Origin: Utricularia gibba
Lineage: Eukaryota; Streptophyta; Magnoliopsida; Lamiales; Lentibulariaceae
Assembly: GCA_002189035.1 (NCBI GenBank)
Contig: NEEC01000018.1
Span: 1,550,001-1,614,000 of the forward strand
Length of the DNA: 64,000 bases
Direction of reading: 5' to 3'
Below, piece after piece: positions 1 through 9,466 of this stretch. A model generated the notes under the pieces. It was not told the DNA's origin and did no database searches. It saw only the letters and a program-made list of their open reading frames with translations. Numbering within the stretch: position 1 is the stretch's first letter; each line of letters opens with the position of its first letter. A program made the position numbers and the translations under genes.

Positions 1-157
1 TCATCAATTCATTTGATCCTTCCTCTCCATAATACACAAACACCTCAAACTCAGAAAGAATCCGAAGATGAAGAAACACATTTCTTGAGAAACATACTTG
101 CGCCTCAAAGAATGCATCCCATGGCAATAATAGGAAATTATCAGTGAATCATTTGTG

Positions 158-1318
158 CTAGTTGCTACTGTCTTCGTCTCTGCGCTCCAGTTTGCCACAG
201 ACATTGCATTCCATGACGACAGGAGAAGAGGCACTGGATGGAGGTAAAGGACACAACGTTCCCCCACAGTTATCCCTCTGGCACATGTATCTAATGAAGA
301 AATAAGCATGAGGAAAATCATCACTATTTCCCTCTTCAGTCCCCGTCTCCAGATCATCCCCCATATCATCATCATCATCATCATCATCATTATCGGCATC
401 CATTCCTTGGTCATCATCTTCTTCATTATCAGACCAATTAGCCTCAACCCTGCAACGATCACAATCGCATGTAAAGCAGTAATCATCCTTCAGTCTCTGT
501 TGCCTGTCCGAAAACTTGAGATTGACGGGGAAATAGCTCAGGCAAACTTCTCTGCCAGCAGGCAAATCATGGAGAACTCTTACAACAATTTCAGTGTTAC
601 TAAAATCTGCACCAGAGTCCACATAATCAAATCTACAAGCATTTGGTAGACAATCATGGTTGAAAAATGATGCCTTTGGATATATTCCGTACGCTCTAAC
701 ACTCCTTTCTTTCTCTTGATGAAAAGGTTCCATCAATCCAAATGCATTCACCTTGTCCTTGCTCAGTAGCGCGGCAGTAAGCTCAACAGAGAAGGCCCCG
801 TGATTTCCATTATTCGGAAAGGTGCAAACGGAAGAAATCAACGAATGCAAGAAAGCAGATGTTTCGTCGACAATGGGTTCACCTTGGAGCGAAAGAAGCG
901 TTTGAAACTGGACCGGTGACATCAACGCGAGATTATACGCAGACACGAGGAACCAAGATTGAACATGGCGATCAGGGTGGTGGTGGTGCAACGGGGAATC
1001 GGCACCTCGGAGGCGAGCCAAGGCTTGGCAGACAAATGGAGAGTGCGAGGACGACAAAGCTACAGATCGGCATCCCGGGGAGCAAAACAGCGAAGCCGTG
1101 GAGCAATGAGGGCAAGAAACCGCCTTCGAACAATGGGGCGGCACAATTCTGAAGCAGTGGGAGCAGTAATTGGCTCCGGTGGCGCCTCTCAGAGGCACAG
1201 CAGAGTAGAGTAGAAGTGGAGACTCCCTAAGAACTATTTCCCCGGCAGACAACGGCCGCGTACAGACCAAACCCCTCCCTCTGTTAGCCATCTCCACTAC
1301 CTTCAGCAATTCCCCCAT
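158..1318 (-). CDS. ASHR2: SET-MYND protein, ASHR2-like histone-lysine methyltransferase
   Basis: Single-exon gene for 386 residues, as in Arabidopsis ASHR2, which is also intronless. An N-terminal S-SET segment is interrupted by a MYND-type zinc finger (Cys pairs in YCSHC, SCPHC and FCSPGC, about residues 50-90). The SET core follows, with the SAM-binding motif NHDCLPNACRF and the catalytic-site motif CLSYFPVN. A post-SET cluster reads CDCDRC. A strongly acidic Asp/Glu stretch precedes a final Cys-rich segment. The family is expected to methylate lysine on histones or other proteins in nucleus or cytosol; the substrate is not shown here. The frame stays open upstream to 1381 only with a GTG codon, so the first ATG at 1316-1318 is taken. 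The acidic stretch is partly encoded by a triplet repeat at 367-390. Identity is confident because long blocks match recalled ASHR2. Confidence 0.93.
   Translation of the reverse strand: MGELLKVVEMANRGRGLVCTRPLSAGEIVLRESPLLLYSAVPLRGATGANYCSHCFRIVPPHCSKAVSCPHCSTASLFCSPGCRSVALSSSHSPFVCQALARLRGADSPLHHHHPDRHVQSWFLVSAYNLALMSPVQFQTLLSLQGEPIVDETSAFLHSLISSVCTFPNNGNHGAFSVELTAALLSKDKVNAFGLMEPFHQEKERSVRAYGIYPKASFFNHDCLPNACRFDYVDSGADFSNTEIVVRVLHDLPAGREVCLSYFPVNLKFSDRQQRLKDDYCFTCDCDRCRVEANWSDNEEDDDQGMDADNDDDDDDDDMGDDLETGTEEGNSDDFPHAYFFIRYMCQRDNCGGTLCPLPPSSASSPVVMECNVCGKLERRDEDSSN
367..390. repeat. (CAT)8 trinucleotide microsatellite in ASHR2
   Basis: Eight uninterrupted CAT units on the plus strand, read as Asp codons on the coding minus strand. 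They encode most of the uninterrupted Asp run in the acidic linker. A triplet unit lets repeat-number changes keep the frame. Confidence 0.95.
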
Positions 1319-1381
1319 CTTCCTACGACGAAACCCACAAAACCGGAAACCCCAAAGCTGAAAAAAGATGAAGCGAGACAC

Positions 1382-3540
1382 TCTCCCTAATCGGAGAAGA
1401 AAACACTGACGGCGGTCGCAAACTTTTCTTGGTTTTCCCTAACGCGATTTTCTTAGATTTTTTTAGTAATAAATGTTGGTGGGGGCTTTTCTGGCAACGT
1501 CGCCCTAAAAAAACCCTAGTGTCCAGATATTTATAATTTAATTAGAATTTACACACAATAATTCGCATTTCGAAAATATGGAGTTGCATGATGTAGTTAA
1601 TTTCCACACACATGGTGGGAACTGGGATATGATGGATCCCTGCACCACACACACTACACACCACACATTTCACCTAACATTCAGATTTTAATAATTATTC
1701 ATATTATTAAAATTAAGAATTTGATAGGTTAGATGAACTTACGTGAATCTTAAATATATAGAAAACATAAATTACATTTGAATAAAATAAACCTATTAGT
1801 GATATAAAACCTCTTATATATTCATTTCATTTTAAATTTATAATGTAAGATTATTTATTTTAATATATGCTCTTAGGTCAAACTTATCTTTGATCATTTG
1901 TTTTTTTAGTATGATTGTTAAATAGTATTCAAGTCATAAATCGATTTAATTTTATCACTTAAGTTCAATATATCTTATTATTTTATTTTTTTAATTGTAA
2001 CATCAATTAAGTCATAAACAAATCCCACAATACATATGTTTTAATATAATATTGAAATTAAGAATTCGATCTTAAACTAAAGTATATAACAAATATAAAT
2101 TATATGTAGATAATATTAAGTTTAATATAATTTCTTATATAATTGATCATTTTTTATTGTTTGTTTAAATGCGAGTGAGTTTCCATCGGATTCCCCGATT
2201 TCTTGGTGGGAGCCAGCGATGGCCTTTGACGACCTGAGAAGAAGAAAGAGGAAAAAAGGGGTTCCATGTTGTGTTGTGTGTGGGGGCGATGCAGTTTGTG
2301 GGAGCCGACCAACCCACGTCGCGAGTTGTTGTCTTCTTCGGCTTTTGAAATAATATCTCCGACCGACCGGACTCCCACCACCCTTTTCATATGTCTCTTA
2401 ACTTTGGATTTCACAGTCGCCCCAGCTACGCACTGCCGCCACTATCATAATCTCCACGTCCACTTCACATGCCCATCTCTTCTTTGTGTCACATATTCAA
2501 ACAGACAACATTGCTTCTGCTTTGGAAAATACATTCAACCATGTGTTTTTTTAATTAATTTATTTATTTTTTGTTCTAAGACTCTATTTGATATAATATT
2601 TAAAAAATCATCTTTTTGAAAAACGTTTCTCGAACAATCATTAAACTTTTGTGAATAAAAATCGTTTATATATGATAATAAAACTATTTTTAAAACGATT
2701 CTTTGACAAGTAAAAATTATTTCACATATAACTTGGTAGTAAATCAATTTTTCGAGAATTGATTTTGAAAAGTTAAAAGTTGAAGTTCTTAAGAAAATGA
2801 AAATTTTTTTTCATATTAAAATAAAAATTATTAATATTTTGCTAGAAAATTATTTTCAAAACACCTCGTTATAAATAAAAGTTGTTTCAAATAGAACCTT
2901 TATATATATATACATAATATTTTTGAAATCGTGATTATTCATACCATCCATATCATATTATTTCAAAGTTCATTTTCAAGTGGACATGATTAAATAAGGA
3001 GATCATTTTAATCTTGTATATGATATTTTTTCTCAGAAGAAAAAATCATATAATCATGAAAATCTAATATTCAAAAGGAAGTATATATATTAATTAAATT
3101 ATTTTCTAAACGTCATCAAAATCTAATATAATCAAATAATGGAACTTCATTATACCTTAAAAAAACATGAATTGCAAGTGGTGGTGTTTGAATCGTGATT
3201 GAATCGTTTTATTTTTTTTTCGAGGCGCATGGAGAGGGACCCTGGTGGTACTTTTGAGATTGCATTGGTAGCTAATTACTCAGTTGTTAGGGCAGATTAG
3301 TTAATGCATGGTGTCTATTGCTACTTTCTCAAAGAACATCATCAAAGTGTCTGGGGTGCAGCACATGCAATGTCTCGGCGAAGCTCATCCGACGGCTCCG
3401 ATCATCCGTGTACACCTTTCCCGATGGAGAACCCTACGATCGGCCCACCTGCTACTTTAATCCTGCCGGACCGATACAGTGCGCTCTCCCCCACCAGTGT
3501 TTCTCATGTGACCGACCATTAGCTAGCTGCTTGATCTGGC
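1382..3540. other. intergenic AT-rich stretch, ASHR2 upstream region
   Basis: About 2.1 kb between divergent ASHR2 and the Aux/IAA gene. It is very AT-rich from about 1680 to 3200, with short TA runs near 2900. Small open frames near 2266-2619 and 3304-3522 have no family-like sequence and probably occur by chance. No transposon ends were recognised. Confidence 0.6.
3371..3376 (+). promoter_or_regulatory. TGTCTC auxin response element (distal)
   Basis: Exact TGTCTC, the classic ARF-binding element, about 230 bp upstream of the Aux/IAA start codon. A six-base motif alone is weak evidence, but placement before an auxin-response gene makes it credible. Confidence 0.45.
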
Positions 3541-3542
3541 AC

Positions 3543-3568
3543 TGTCTCCCTCTTCTTCCCGATATAAA
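3543..3568 (+). promoter_or_regulatory. TGTCTC element next to TATA box of the Aux/IAA gene
   Basis: TGTCTC at 3543-3548 is followed 14 bases later by TATAAA at 3563-3568. The ATG lies at 3602, so the 5' leader would be very short. The arrangement fits an auxin-inducible promoter of an early response gene; this is inferred from motifs only. Confidence 0.55.
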
Positions 3569-3601
3569 CACACCCCTCCTCCTCCATTCCCACACAGCAG
3601 A

Positions 3602-4346
3602 ATGCAGCTTGAAACCGAGCTAAGGTTGGGGCTCCCAGGCGACCGCCTGCAGCAGACCTCTAGTAAGCGTCTGCTTGCCGATGTGGGGTGGCCGCCGGTG
3701 CGATCGTTGAGACGGAAACACGAGTGTTGTAGGAGAATGTTGGTGAAAGTCAGCATGGATGGTGCCCCTTTTTTGAGGAAGATCTGCTTGGGGGATCATA
3801 AGGGCTATGATGATCTGGTTGTGGCGCTCGAGCATCTCTTTGGATGCTTTTTCACCATCGGTATGTGTCTGTAACTCTCCTTATTCACTCACAGACAACA
3901 TCATTGTATTAAAATCTTTGTTTCTGGTATATTATATCCTCAGGTAGGGCATTCAAGGAGGAGGACAGCTGCGAGCATGTTCCTATCTACGAGGACAAGG
4001 ATGGGGACTGGATGCTCCTTGGAGACGTCCCTTGGGGGTAAGTCCAAATCTGCTCTTCTTTCACCCCAATGTGCTGCAGTAAAAACCCACATTACATCTC
4101 AGATATCAACCCTGATCAGGGCTTTCACAGCAGCTGATTCTGATCACATAAGCACCGGATCTCGAACTTCAATACCCATTCAAGAAAGTAACCCTAAAGC
4201 TCCCTTCTTTATACAGGATGTTCATGGAATCATGCACGAGGCTACGGATCATGAGGAAATCGGAGGCGAAGTGCATTGGGATTCAAGGGAAAGGATTAGG
4301 GTTGGATTTGGTTCTTCCGTTGGAGGAATTTGGGGCATCCAATTGA
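3602..4346 (+). CDS. short Aux/IAA auxin-response repressor (160 aa)
   Basis: Exons 3602-3860, 3944-4037 and 4217-4346. Domain I is an EAR-type LRLGLPG at residues 7-13. Domain II is the canonical TIR1/AFB degron core GWPPVR at 29-34, only 15 residues further on, an unusually short linker. Domain III ([13 protein letters not shown]) and domain IV ([14 protein letters not shown], then ESCTRLRIM) form the PB1 dimerisation region. Aux/IAA proteins bind ARFs in the nucleus, recruit TOPLESS, and are degraded when auxin bridges them to TIR1/AFB. Basic patches (SSKR, RSLRRKH, CCRR) could serve nuclear import. The C-terminus lacks the usual GLxPR-like ending and instead carries LGLDLVL at 145-151, an LxLxL pattern. 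I cannot assign a numbered IAA orthologue. Confidence 0.93.
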
Positions 4347-4844
4347 AGATGATGTCGGAGGGGCATATTTGTCTTTTCACTATCGATTTTAAGCACTTTT
4401 TGTTATTTTTCTGGGTAATTATGATTAATAGACAAGGGATAAAATGGTGATTGGAGCCGAAGGAGCCTGTCCAATCATAAATTAAATAAATCCTTTTTTT
4501 GTATTTTTGATTGATAAATATAATTGATTATATTTTCCAACAAACATTTTTTTCTATTTATTTAATTAATTGATGCAATCGGAACCGGTATTCGGGTCGG
4601 GTTCGCGGGTTTGGGGTTCACCCCTACCATTTTGGAGGACGATGCAGTTCCACTGTGGAAGAAGCGTGCTGTGAACAGGTAGTAAAGGCACCGAATGATG
4701 TTACAGTGGGCGCTGCCAGTCGGATCTGATTCCATTTCCGCATCCAGAGATCAATTCTGTGGGGCGGTGGGATTACAGGGCTCAGATCTGAAGTCGGGCT
4801 GCGCTGCATTACTCCATCCACGGTTTCTTTTACGAGCCCTCGCG
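4347..4844. other. gap between Aux/IAA and CDI-like genes
   Basis: About 500 bp. It holds the probable 3' UTR of the Aux/IAA gene (to about 4450), an AT-rich stretch, then the GC-richer upstream region of the CDI-like gene. No further gene seen. Confidence 0.5.
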
Positions 4845-4852
4845 TATATAAA
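4845..4852 (+). promoter_or_regulatory. TATA box of the CDI-like gene
   Basis: TATATAAA lies 88 bp upstream of the ATG at 4940. A start site about 30 bp downstream would give a leader of roughly 60 bases. Confidence 0.6.
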
Positions 4853-4939
4853 GGACGCGCCTTAGTGTACTTTCCTATTGCAAACCGAATCTTGTTTCTG
4901 TGGTAGGCCAAAGAGTGTGTGTTACATTGCTTGCCCGTG

Positions 4940-5683
4940 ATGTCCGCCGGAGAAGTTGAGAATGGGAATGCGAGGCCTTTCAGGGTTTTCATAGGGTATG
5001 ATCCACGGGAGGATCTTGCTTTCGAGGTCTGTCGCTATTCCATGGTTAAGAGATCTTCAATCCCACTTGAGATCTACCCGATTGTGCAATCTGAGTTGCG
5101 GCAGAAGGGGTTGTATTGGCGTGAGAGGGGGGAATTGGAGAGCACCGAGTTCTCCTTTTCCAGATTCTTGACGCCACATCTTGCTGGTTACGAGGGATGG
5201 GCTATGTTTGTGGACTGTGATTTCTTGTATGTGGATGATATCAAGAAGCTTGTTGATCTGATCGATGACAAGTATGCTGTAATGTGCGTGCATCATGACT
5301 ACGCGCCCAAGGAGACCACCAAAATGGATGGTGCAGTGCAAACTGTGTATCCCAGAAAGAACTGGTCTTCAATGGTGTTGTACAACTGTGGGCATCCAAA
5401 GAACAAGATTCTGAGTCCTCAAGTTGTGAACACTGAGACTGGAGCATTCCTGCACAGGTTCCAGTGGCTGGAGGATGACGAGATCGGATCAATTCCATTT
5501 GTTTGGAACTTCCTTGTTGGGCATAACAAGGTTGTGCAGGGAGATGATACCACGCTTCCAAAGGCCATACATTACACTCTAGGAGGGCCATGGTTCGAGC
5601 AATGGAAGAACGTGGAGTTTGGTGATCTCTGGGAGAATGAGTCTGAGGAGTATACCAAGTTCGCTTTGAAGAAGGATGAGTGA
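4940..5683 (+). CDS. CDI: nucleotide-diphospho-sugar transferase-like protein (CDI type)
   Basis: Intronless, 247 residues. The start is the ATG at 4940; seven codons further upstream the frame opens only at a GTG. The protein has the Rossmann-like fold of small GT-A transferases: an N-terminal FRVFIGYDPREDLAF strand-loop, a DCDFLY motif acting as the metal/nucleotide DxD near residue 85, and later conserved WNFLVG and HYTLGGPWFEQW blocks. No signal peptide or membrane segment is visible, so it is probably cytosolic. It matches recalled Arabidopsis CDI (At1g64980), reported as required for pollen germination and tube growth; donor and acceptor sugars are unknown. It has its own TATA box at 4845. 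Confidence 0.85.
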   Translation: MSAGEVENGNARPFRVFIGYDPREDLAFEVCRYSMVKRSSIPLEIYPIVQSELRQKGLYWRERGELESTEFSFSRFLTPHLAGYEGWAMFVDCDFLYVDDIKKLVDLIDDKYAVMCVHHDYAPKETTKMDGAVQTVYPRKNWSSMVLYNCGHPKNKILSPQVVNTETGAFLHRFQWLEDDEIGSIPFVWNFLVGHNKVVQGDDTTLPKAIHYTLGGPWFEQWKNVEFGDLWENESEEYTKFALKKDE

Positions 5684-5892
5684 TCTTGCATTACCCTGTT
5701 TCAGTATGATTAAGTTGGGCAAGTGAAGTATTTCCCCTGTTCTTCTGATTGCTTCTTCCTTTATGATCTGTGGCGATGCAGCATTGATGTTTGAATCAAA
5801 AAACCTTCCCTTGGTAGATCTTTCTTGTTCGTGTTCTACATATAGCTGTTTCATCCCAAAAACAAGAACAATGAACAACAACCATGGTAGAA

Positions 5893-6943
5893 TCACCTAG
5901 CATTCCCATTGCATTTTGCAGCGGATTTGGTGACCCTGTCATCGATCCAGGACCTCATATCACCTAGCACAAGATCAGCACTTTCATCGGGCTCGCCCTG
6001 CACTAAAGAGTGGTAGAATCCCTCGTAGAGTTTCAGGGTCTTGTCCTCACTTCTTGTGCCTGATTTCTCATACAGCATCTTGGATCCAGATGGGCAAGCT
6101 AACCCATCTGCAGTCCCGTGTGCAGTGAAGAATGGGATGCTCACTTTCTGGAAATTGCTCTGCACATAATCACATTGCCTTGAAATTTCCCTCATTGTTC
6201 CAACTCTTGGTCTCCCTGTGTACCTTCTTGGATTGCTCGCTATGATCTTCAGTTTCTCTGGGTCTCTAATGGCTTTCCCCACCATCTTGTTGTCCGGCAT
6301 TGACGCCCAAGTATCCGCTAGCCCGAATAGCAATCCGTACAGGAACAGATGCATCTTCAATTCAACACAAAATCGGAATCAGCACCCACCGGTAGGTAGT
6401 ACAGAGCAGTTTTTTTTGGATGGAGCTGATATTTACCTTGGAGGGTTTCATGGGTTCAGGAATCACGAACAGGGGCGCGGAGAAAATCAATCCCGTCCAC
6501 AGATCCTTCTCCGATTGGAAGTACATGAGCAGCGTCGCCAATCCGCCCATCGATTCGCCGGCCAGAAACGCTGGAAGATCCTTGTACTCTTCGGAGAGGC
6601 GCACAGATTTGAAGAAGCTGAGGGAAGCCGCAGCCACCTTGTTGAGATCGCCAAGGTAGCAGTGGATACCATCGGAGCGGCCGTGTCCGAGGAGATCTGC
6701 GGCGAAGACCGCGTATCCCCAATTCGCGAATCGGATGCAGAACTTTTGGAAAAGCCAGCCGGTATCGGACCCGTACCCATGGGTCATGAAGACGGTGGCC
6801 TTGATCGGCGTTGATGGGTCAAGTGGGAGGAAAGATTGGGTGAAGAGACGGCCGTGGGGACTCTGGAAGAAGCTTTGGGAATTGCGAACGCCATTGGAGA
6901 CGTAGTACTCCTCCTCAGGAGTATCGCCCCAGAAATACGCCAT
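5893..6943 (-). CDS. CSE: caffeoylshikimate esterase / monoacylglycerol lipase-like (CSE)
   Basis: Two exons, 6437-6943 and 5893-6354, joined in phase 0 across an 82-bp intron; 322 residues. This alpha/beta-hydrolase has HGYGSD near the oxyanion region, the HGRSDG box, the nucleophile elbow GESMGG (Ser131), and the likely acid and base in GTADG (Asp252) and YHSL (His284). CSE hydrolyses caffeoyl shikimate to caffeate in lignin synthesis; relatives act on lysophospholipids or monoacylglycerols. Near-continuous similarity to recalled Arabidopsis CSE (At1g52760) supports the call, although the N-terminus is about 20 residues shorter and starts at MAYFWGDTPEEEYY. The upstream frame opens only at a TTG. 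The PPR gene ends 235 bp upstream on the same strand. Confidence 0.9.
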
Positions 6944-7177
6944 GTGGGAATGCCGTAGTTGAACTGCACCAAATGCTTGCTTCAATTATATCAAGAACTG
7001 GGAAAATGATAAGGAAGAGAGTTGGTGTACCCACCACCAAAAACCAACCTTGGAGGTGGACCAAGAATTTTCAATTTTACACCACACCAACCACTGGTGT
7101 GTTTCATAGAGAAGTTTGACAAGGAAAAGCAAGAGTTTTAGCAGAGTAAGAGGCAACAGTAATGACCTCAGGATTCC

Positions 7178-9156
7178 CTAATCACTTCTGCTTAGAACTC
7201 TGGCAGCATCATTGGGTCTATTGGCTTTTTCGTAGATCCCTGCAACGACCTGGTGCAATTCCTTCATGTTAATATTGGGATCAAGTCGCAGCTTCTCCAG
7301 CAACGTCTCCACAGATCCGAAGTCCTGTACTGCGCCGTAAAGGCTCAGCATTTGAAAATGAACTTCGTCTGAGAAAAGGCATCCCTCATTCTGCAGCTCC
7401 TTGTACGCACTGTCCGCTTTGTCAAGCTGGTGCATCGTTCCATAAGCATTCAGCACGAGGGCGACTGTGTTGGAGTCCGGAAAGCAGCCCACCTCTCTCA
7501 TTCTATCGAAAACTTCGATCACATTTGCGTGCTTCCTGTATTTGGAGTAGAGATGGATCAAGCACTTGAATACAGATATGTCCCTGATCTCTCTGGAATG
7601 TATGGCTTGACGAAAAACCCAAGTAGCCTCCTCAATTCTACCTGCTCCAGCAAGAATTTGAATTGCTGTTTCCCTTGGAATATTATCTGGGAGCTTAAGC
7701 TCATGCAATAACCGTTTTGCGTGGCCAATCAAGCCGGCCTTCTCATATGCTGCAATCATAGTTTGATAAAGAATCTGATCTACCTTGATTCCGGATGCAC
7801 GGAGCTTTTGAAAAAGCATTGCTGCCCGATCCAGCTTCCCCACCTTACCCCAGATGGATATCATGGTGGAATAAGTAATGGAGTTCGGCTCAATGCTCTT
7901 CAGCTGCATCTCTTTGATGAGGTTGTTGGCTTTTTCATGCTCCAATGTCTTACCATAAATCATTATCATAGTGTTATAGGTCACCACATTCTGCTCAATA
8001 TCCTTTCTTTGCATCAATCTGAACAGATGTATCGCCTCACCGAACAGTTCGGCATCACCATAAACCCGCAGAAGGGTATTGTAGCTAACCACATTTGGTT
8101 CAATTCCCATCTTCCTCATACCCCAAAACAGCTTATCTGCTTCCTTCGCCATATCCAGCTGCCCATAAACATCTATCATTATGTTACATGTAGTTAAATC
8201 AACAGAACAGTTGACTTCTCTCATCTCCAGAAATACAGAGAAAGCCTCAGGAAATTTTTTATTCTCAGCATACATGGCCAAAAGTGTCGAATAGCTCACT
8301 GTATCTGGCATAACCCCCGCTGTTTTCATTTCTCCGACCAGTGACCTCGCTTCACGGAGAAGCTTAGCCTTGCCAAACACATTAATCATCGAGTTATAAG
8401 CAACAAGATCAGGAGTAATTCCAGACCTCTTGAGCCTAGAAAATATTGAAATGGCTTTGGTGTAGTCACAAAGTTTCCTAGACAACTCAATCAAATTACA
8501 ATACAAAACTAAGTCTCCCGGCACTCGATCCTCTTCCATCTTCTGAAGCCATGACAATGCATCATCAAAAAGACCCTCTTTTCCAAAATACGTAATCAGA
8601 GTAGAATACGTGTACCTGTCAGGAGAGATAGCTCTCTCACGCATTTCCTCAAACAGTCCGTGAGCAATCTCCCACTGTTTCGCCCTCAGCACATTCCGCA
8701 GCACCACATTGTAAGAAAACACGGAGGGAGTATACCGCGCTTCTTCGTTCATCCAATCGAGCAACGCAAGCGATCTCTGCCAGTCTTTCTCCCTTGACAG
8801 GAGAGAGACCATGAACCTCACAGAAAGACTACGGCATTTGTACGGTGATAGCAAAGTATACAGCTCCTGATCATCCGAAGTTTGTCCCATGGCGAGTAGG
8901 AGCTCGTCCATATCCATGCTCCGGTCGATGAAACCTGAAAAATTCTTCCGTCGGTGGATTGGACCCCCGCCGTGCCGGAAACCCCTGCCGCCTCAGGCAC
9001 CTTCCTCCGCCACACATCCTTCGTCGGCTTCGCGCAACAGAAGAATCCAAACTCAGCTCTACCTCTCTTCAGACATTCCGACGGTAACACAACGGCGGTG
9101 AACGTGAAGCGCAACTCCGGAGAGGCGGAGATGGAGTGAAGCGTGTGCAATCGCAT
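7178..9156 (-). pseudogene. chloroplast PPR protein (At5g39980/PDM3 type) with apparent frameshift
   Basis: The long frame 7178-8917 encodes 579 residues of tandem P-type PPR motifs, each about 35 residues (for example TYSTLITYFGKEG, VSYNTLLRVYGDAE, VTYNTMIMIYGKT). It closely matches recalled At5g39980, a plastid PPR protein acting on chloroplast transcripts. Its first ATG at 8917 lies after the expected transit peptide. A second frame from an ATG at 9156 supplies a transit-like leader (MRLHTLHSIS...) and the conserved VWRR stretch, but is out of phase. Between about 8918 and 8992 one base appears missing; a C5 run at 8964-8968 is the obvious candidate. It may be a real lesion, an assembly error in a homopolymer, or a shortened protein starting at 8917. 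The PPR body has no other break, so assembly error is quite possible. Confidence 0.8.
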
Positions 9157-9466
9157 AGAAACGCAGGATAATTGGATGACGATTTCATTATTTTTATATT
9201 CCAAAAATAAATTCATATTTTTTGCATAATTTTAATTATTATTTTTATATTTTCCTCAAAATTTTGACTATTCTCCCAAAAATTTCCATTTTTATACCTA
9301 ATCCGAAATTCTAATTATTAAATCATATATAGTAATAAATATTTATTAGTTTTAATTTCAATTATTTAAATCATAATAAAAAACCCGGAAAATGAATATA
9401 TTCTCTGTACAGTGTAGACTCTCTCCCAGTTTAGCAGAAGTGATCACAACCAGAACTCAGCTGCTC
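9157..9466. other. gap between PPR and EDR2-like genes
   Basis: About 310 bp, AT-rich at 9190-9400. It should hold the PPR gene's promoter and the 3' UTR of the neighbouring same-strand gene. No gene seen. Confidence 0.5.

Noticed and set aside
4-486. Methionine-rich open frame on the minus strand (about 160 codons)
   Set aside because: It is another reading of the CAT repeat and neighbouring ASHR2 coding sequence; the Met run is a repeat artefact.
2266-2619. Plus-strand frame of 117 codons in the ASHR2-IAA gap
   Set aside because: Runs into AT-rich low-complexity sequence (poly-F/I ending) with no family similarity or promoter.
5241-5591. Minus-strand frames opposite the CDI-like gene
   Set aside because: Shadow frames of an unambiguous CDS.
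6218-6814. 198-codon plus-strand frame across CSE
   Set aside because: Antisense to the well-supported CSE exons and intron; composition mirrors CSE codons and no family is recognisable.
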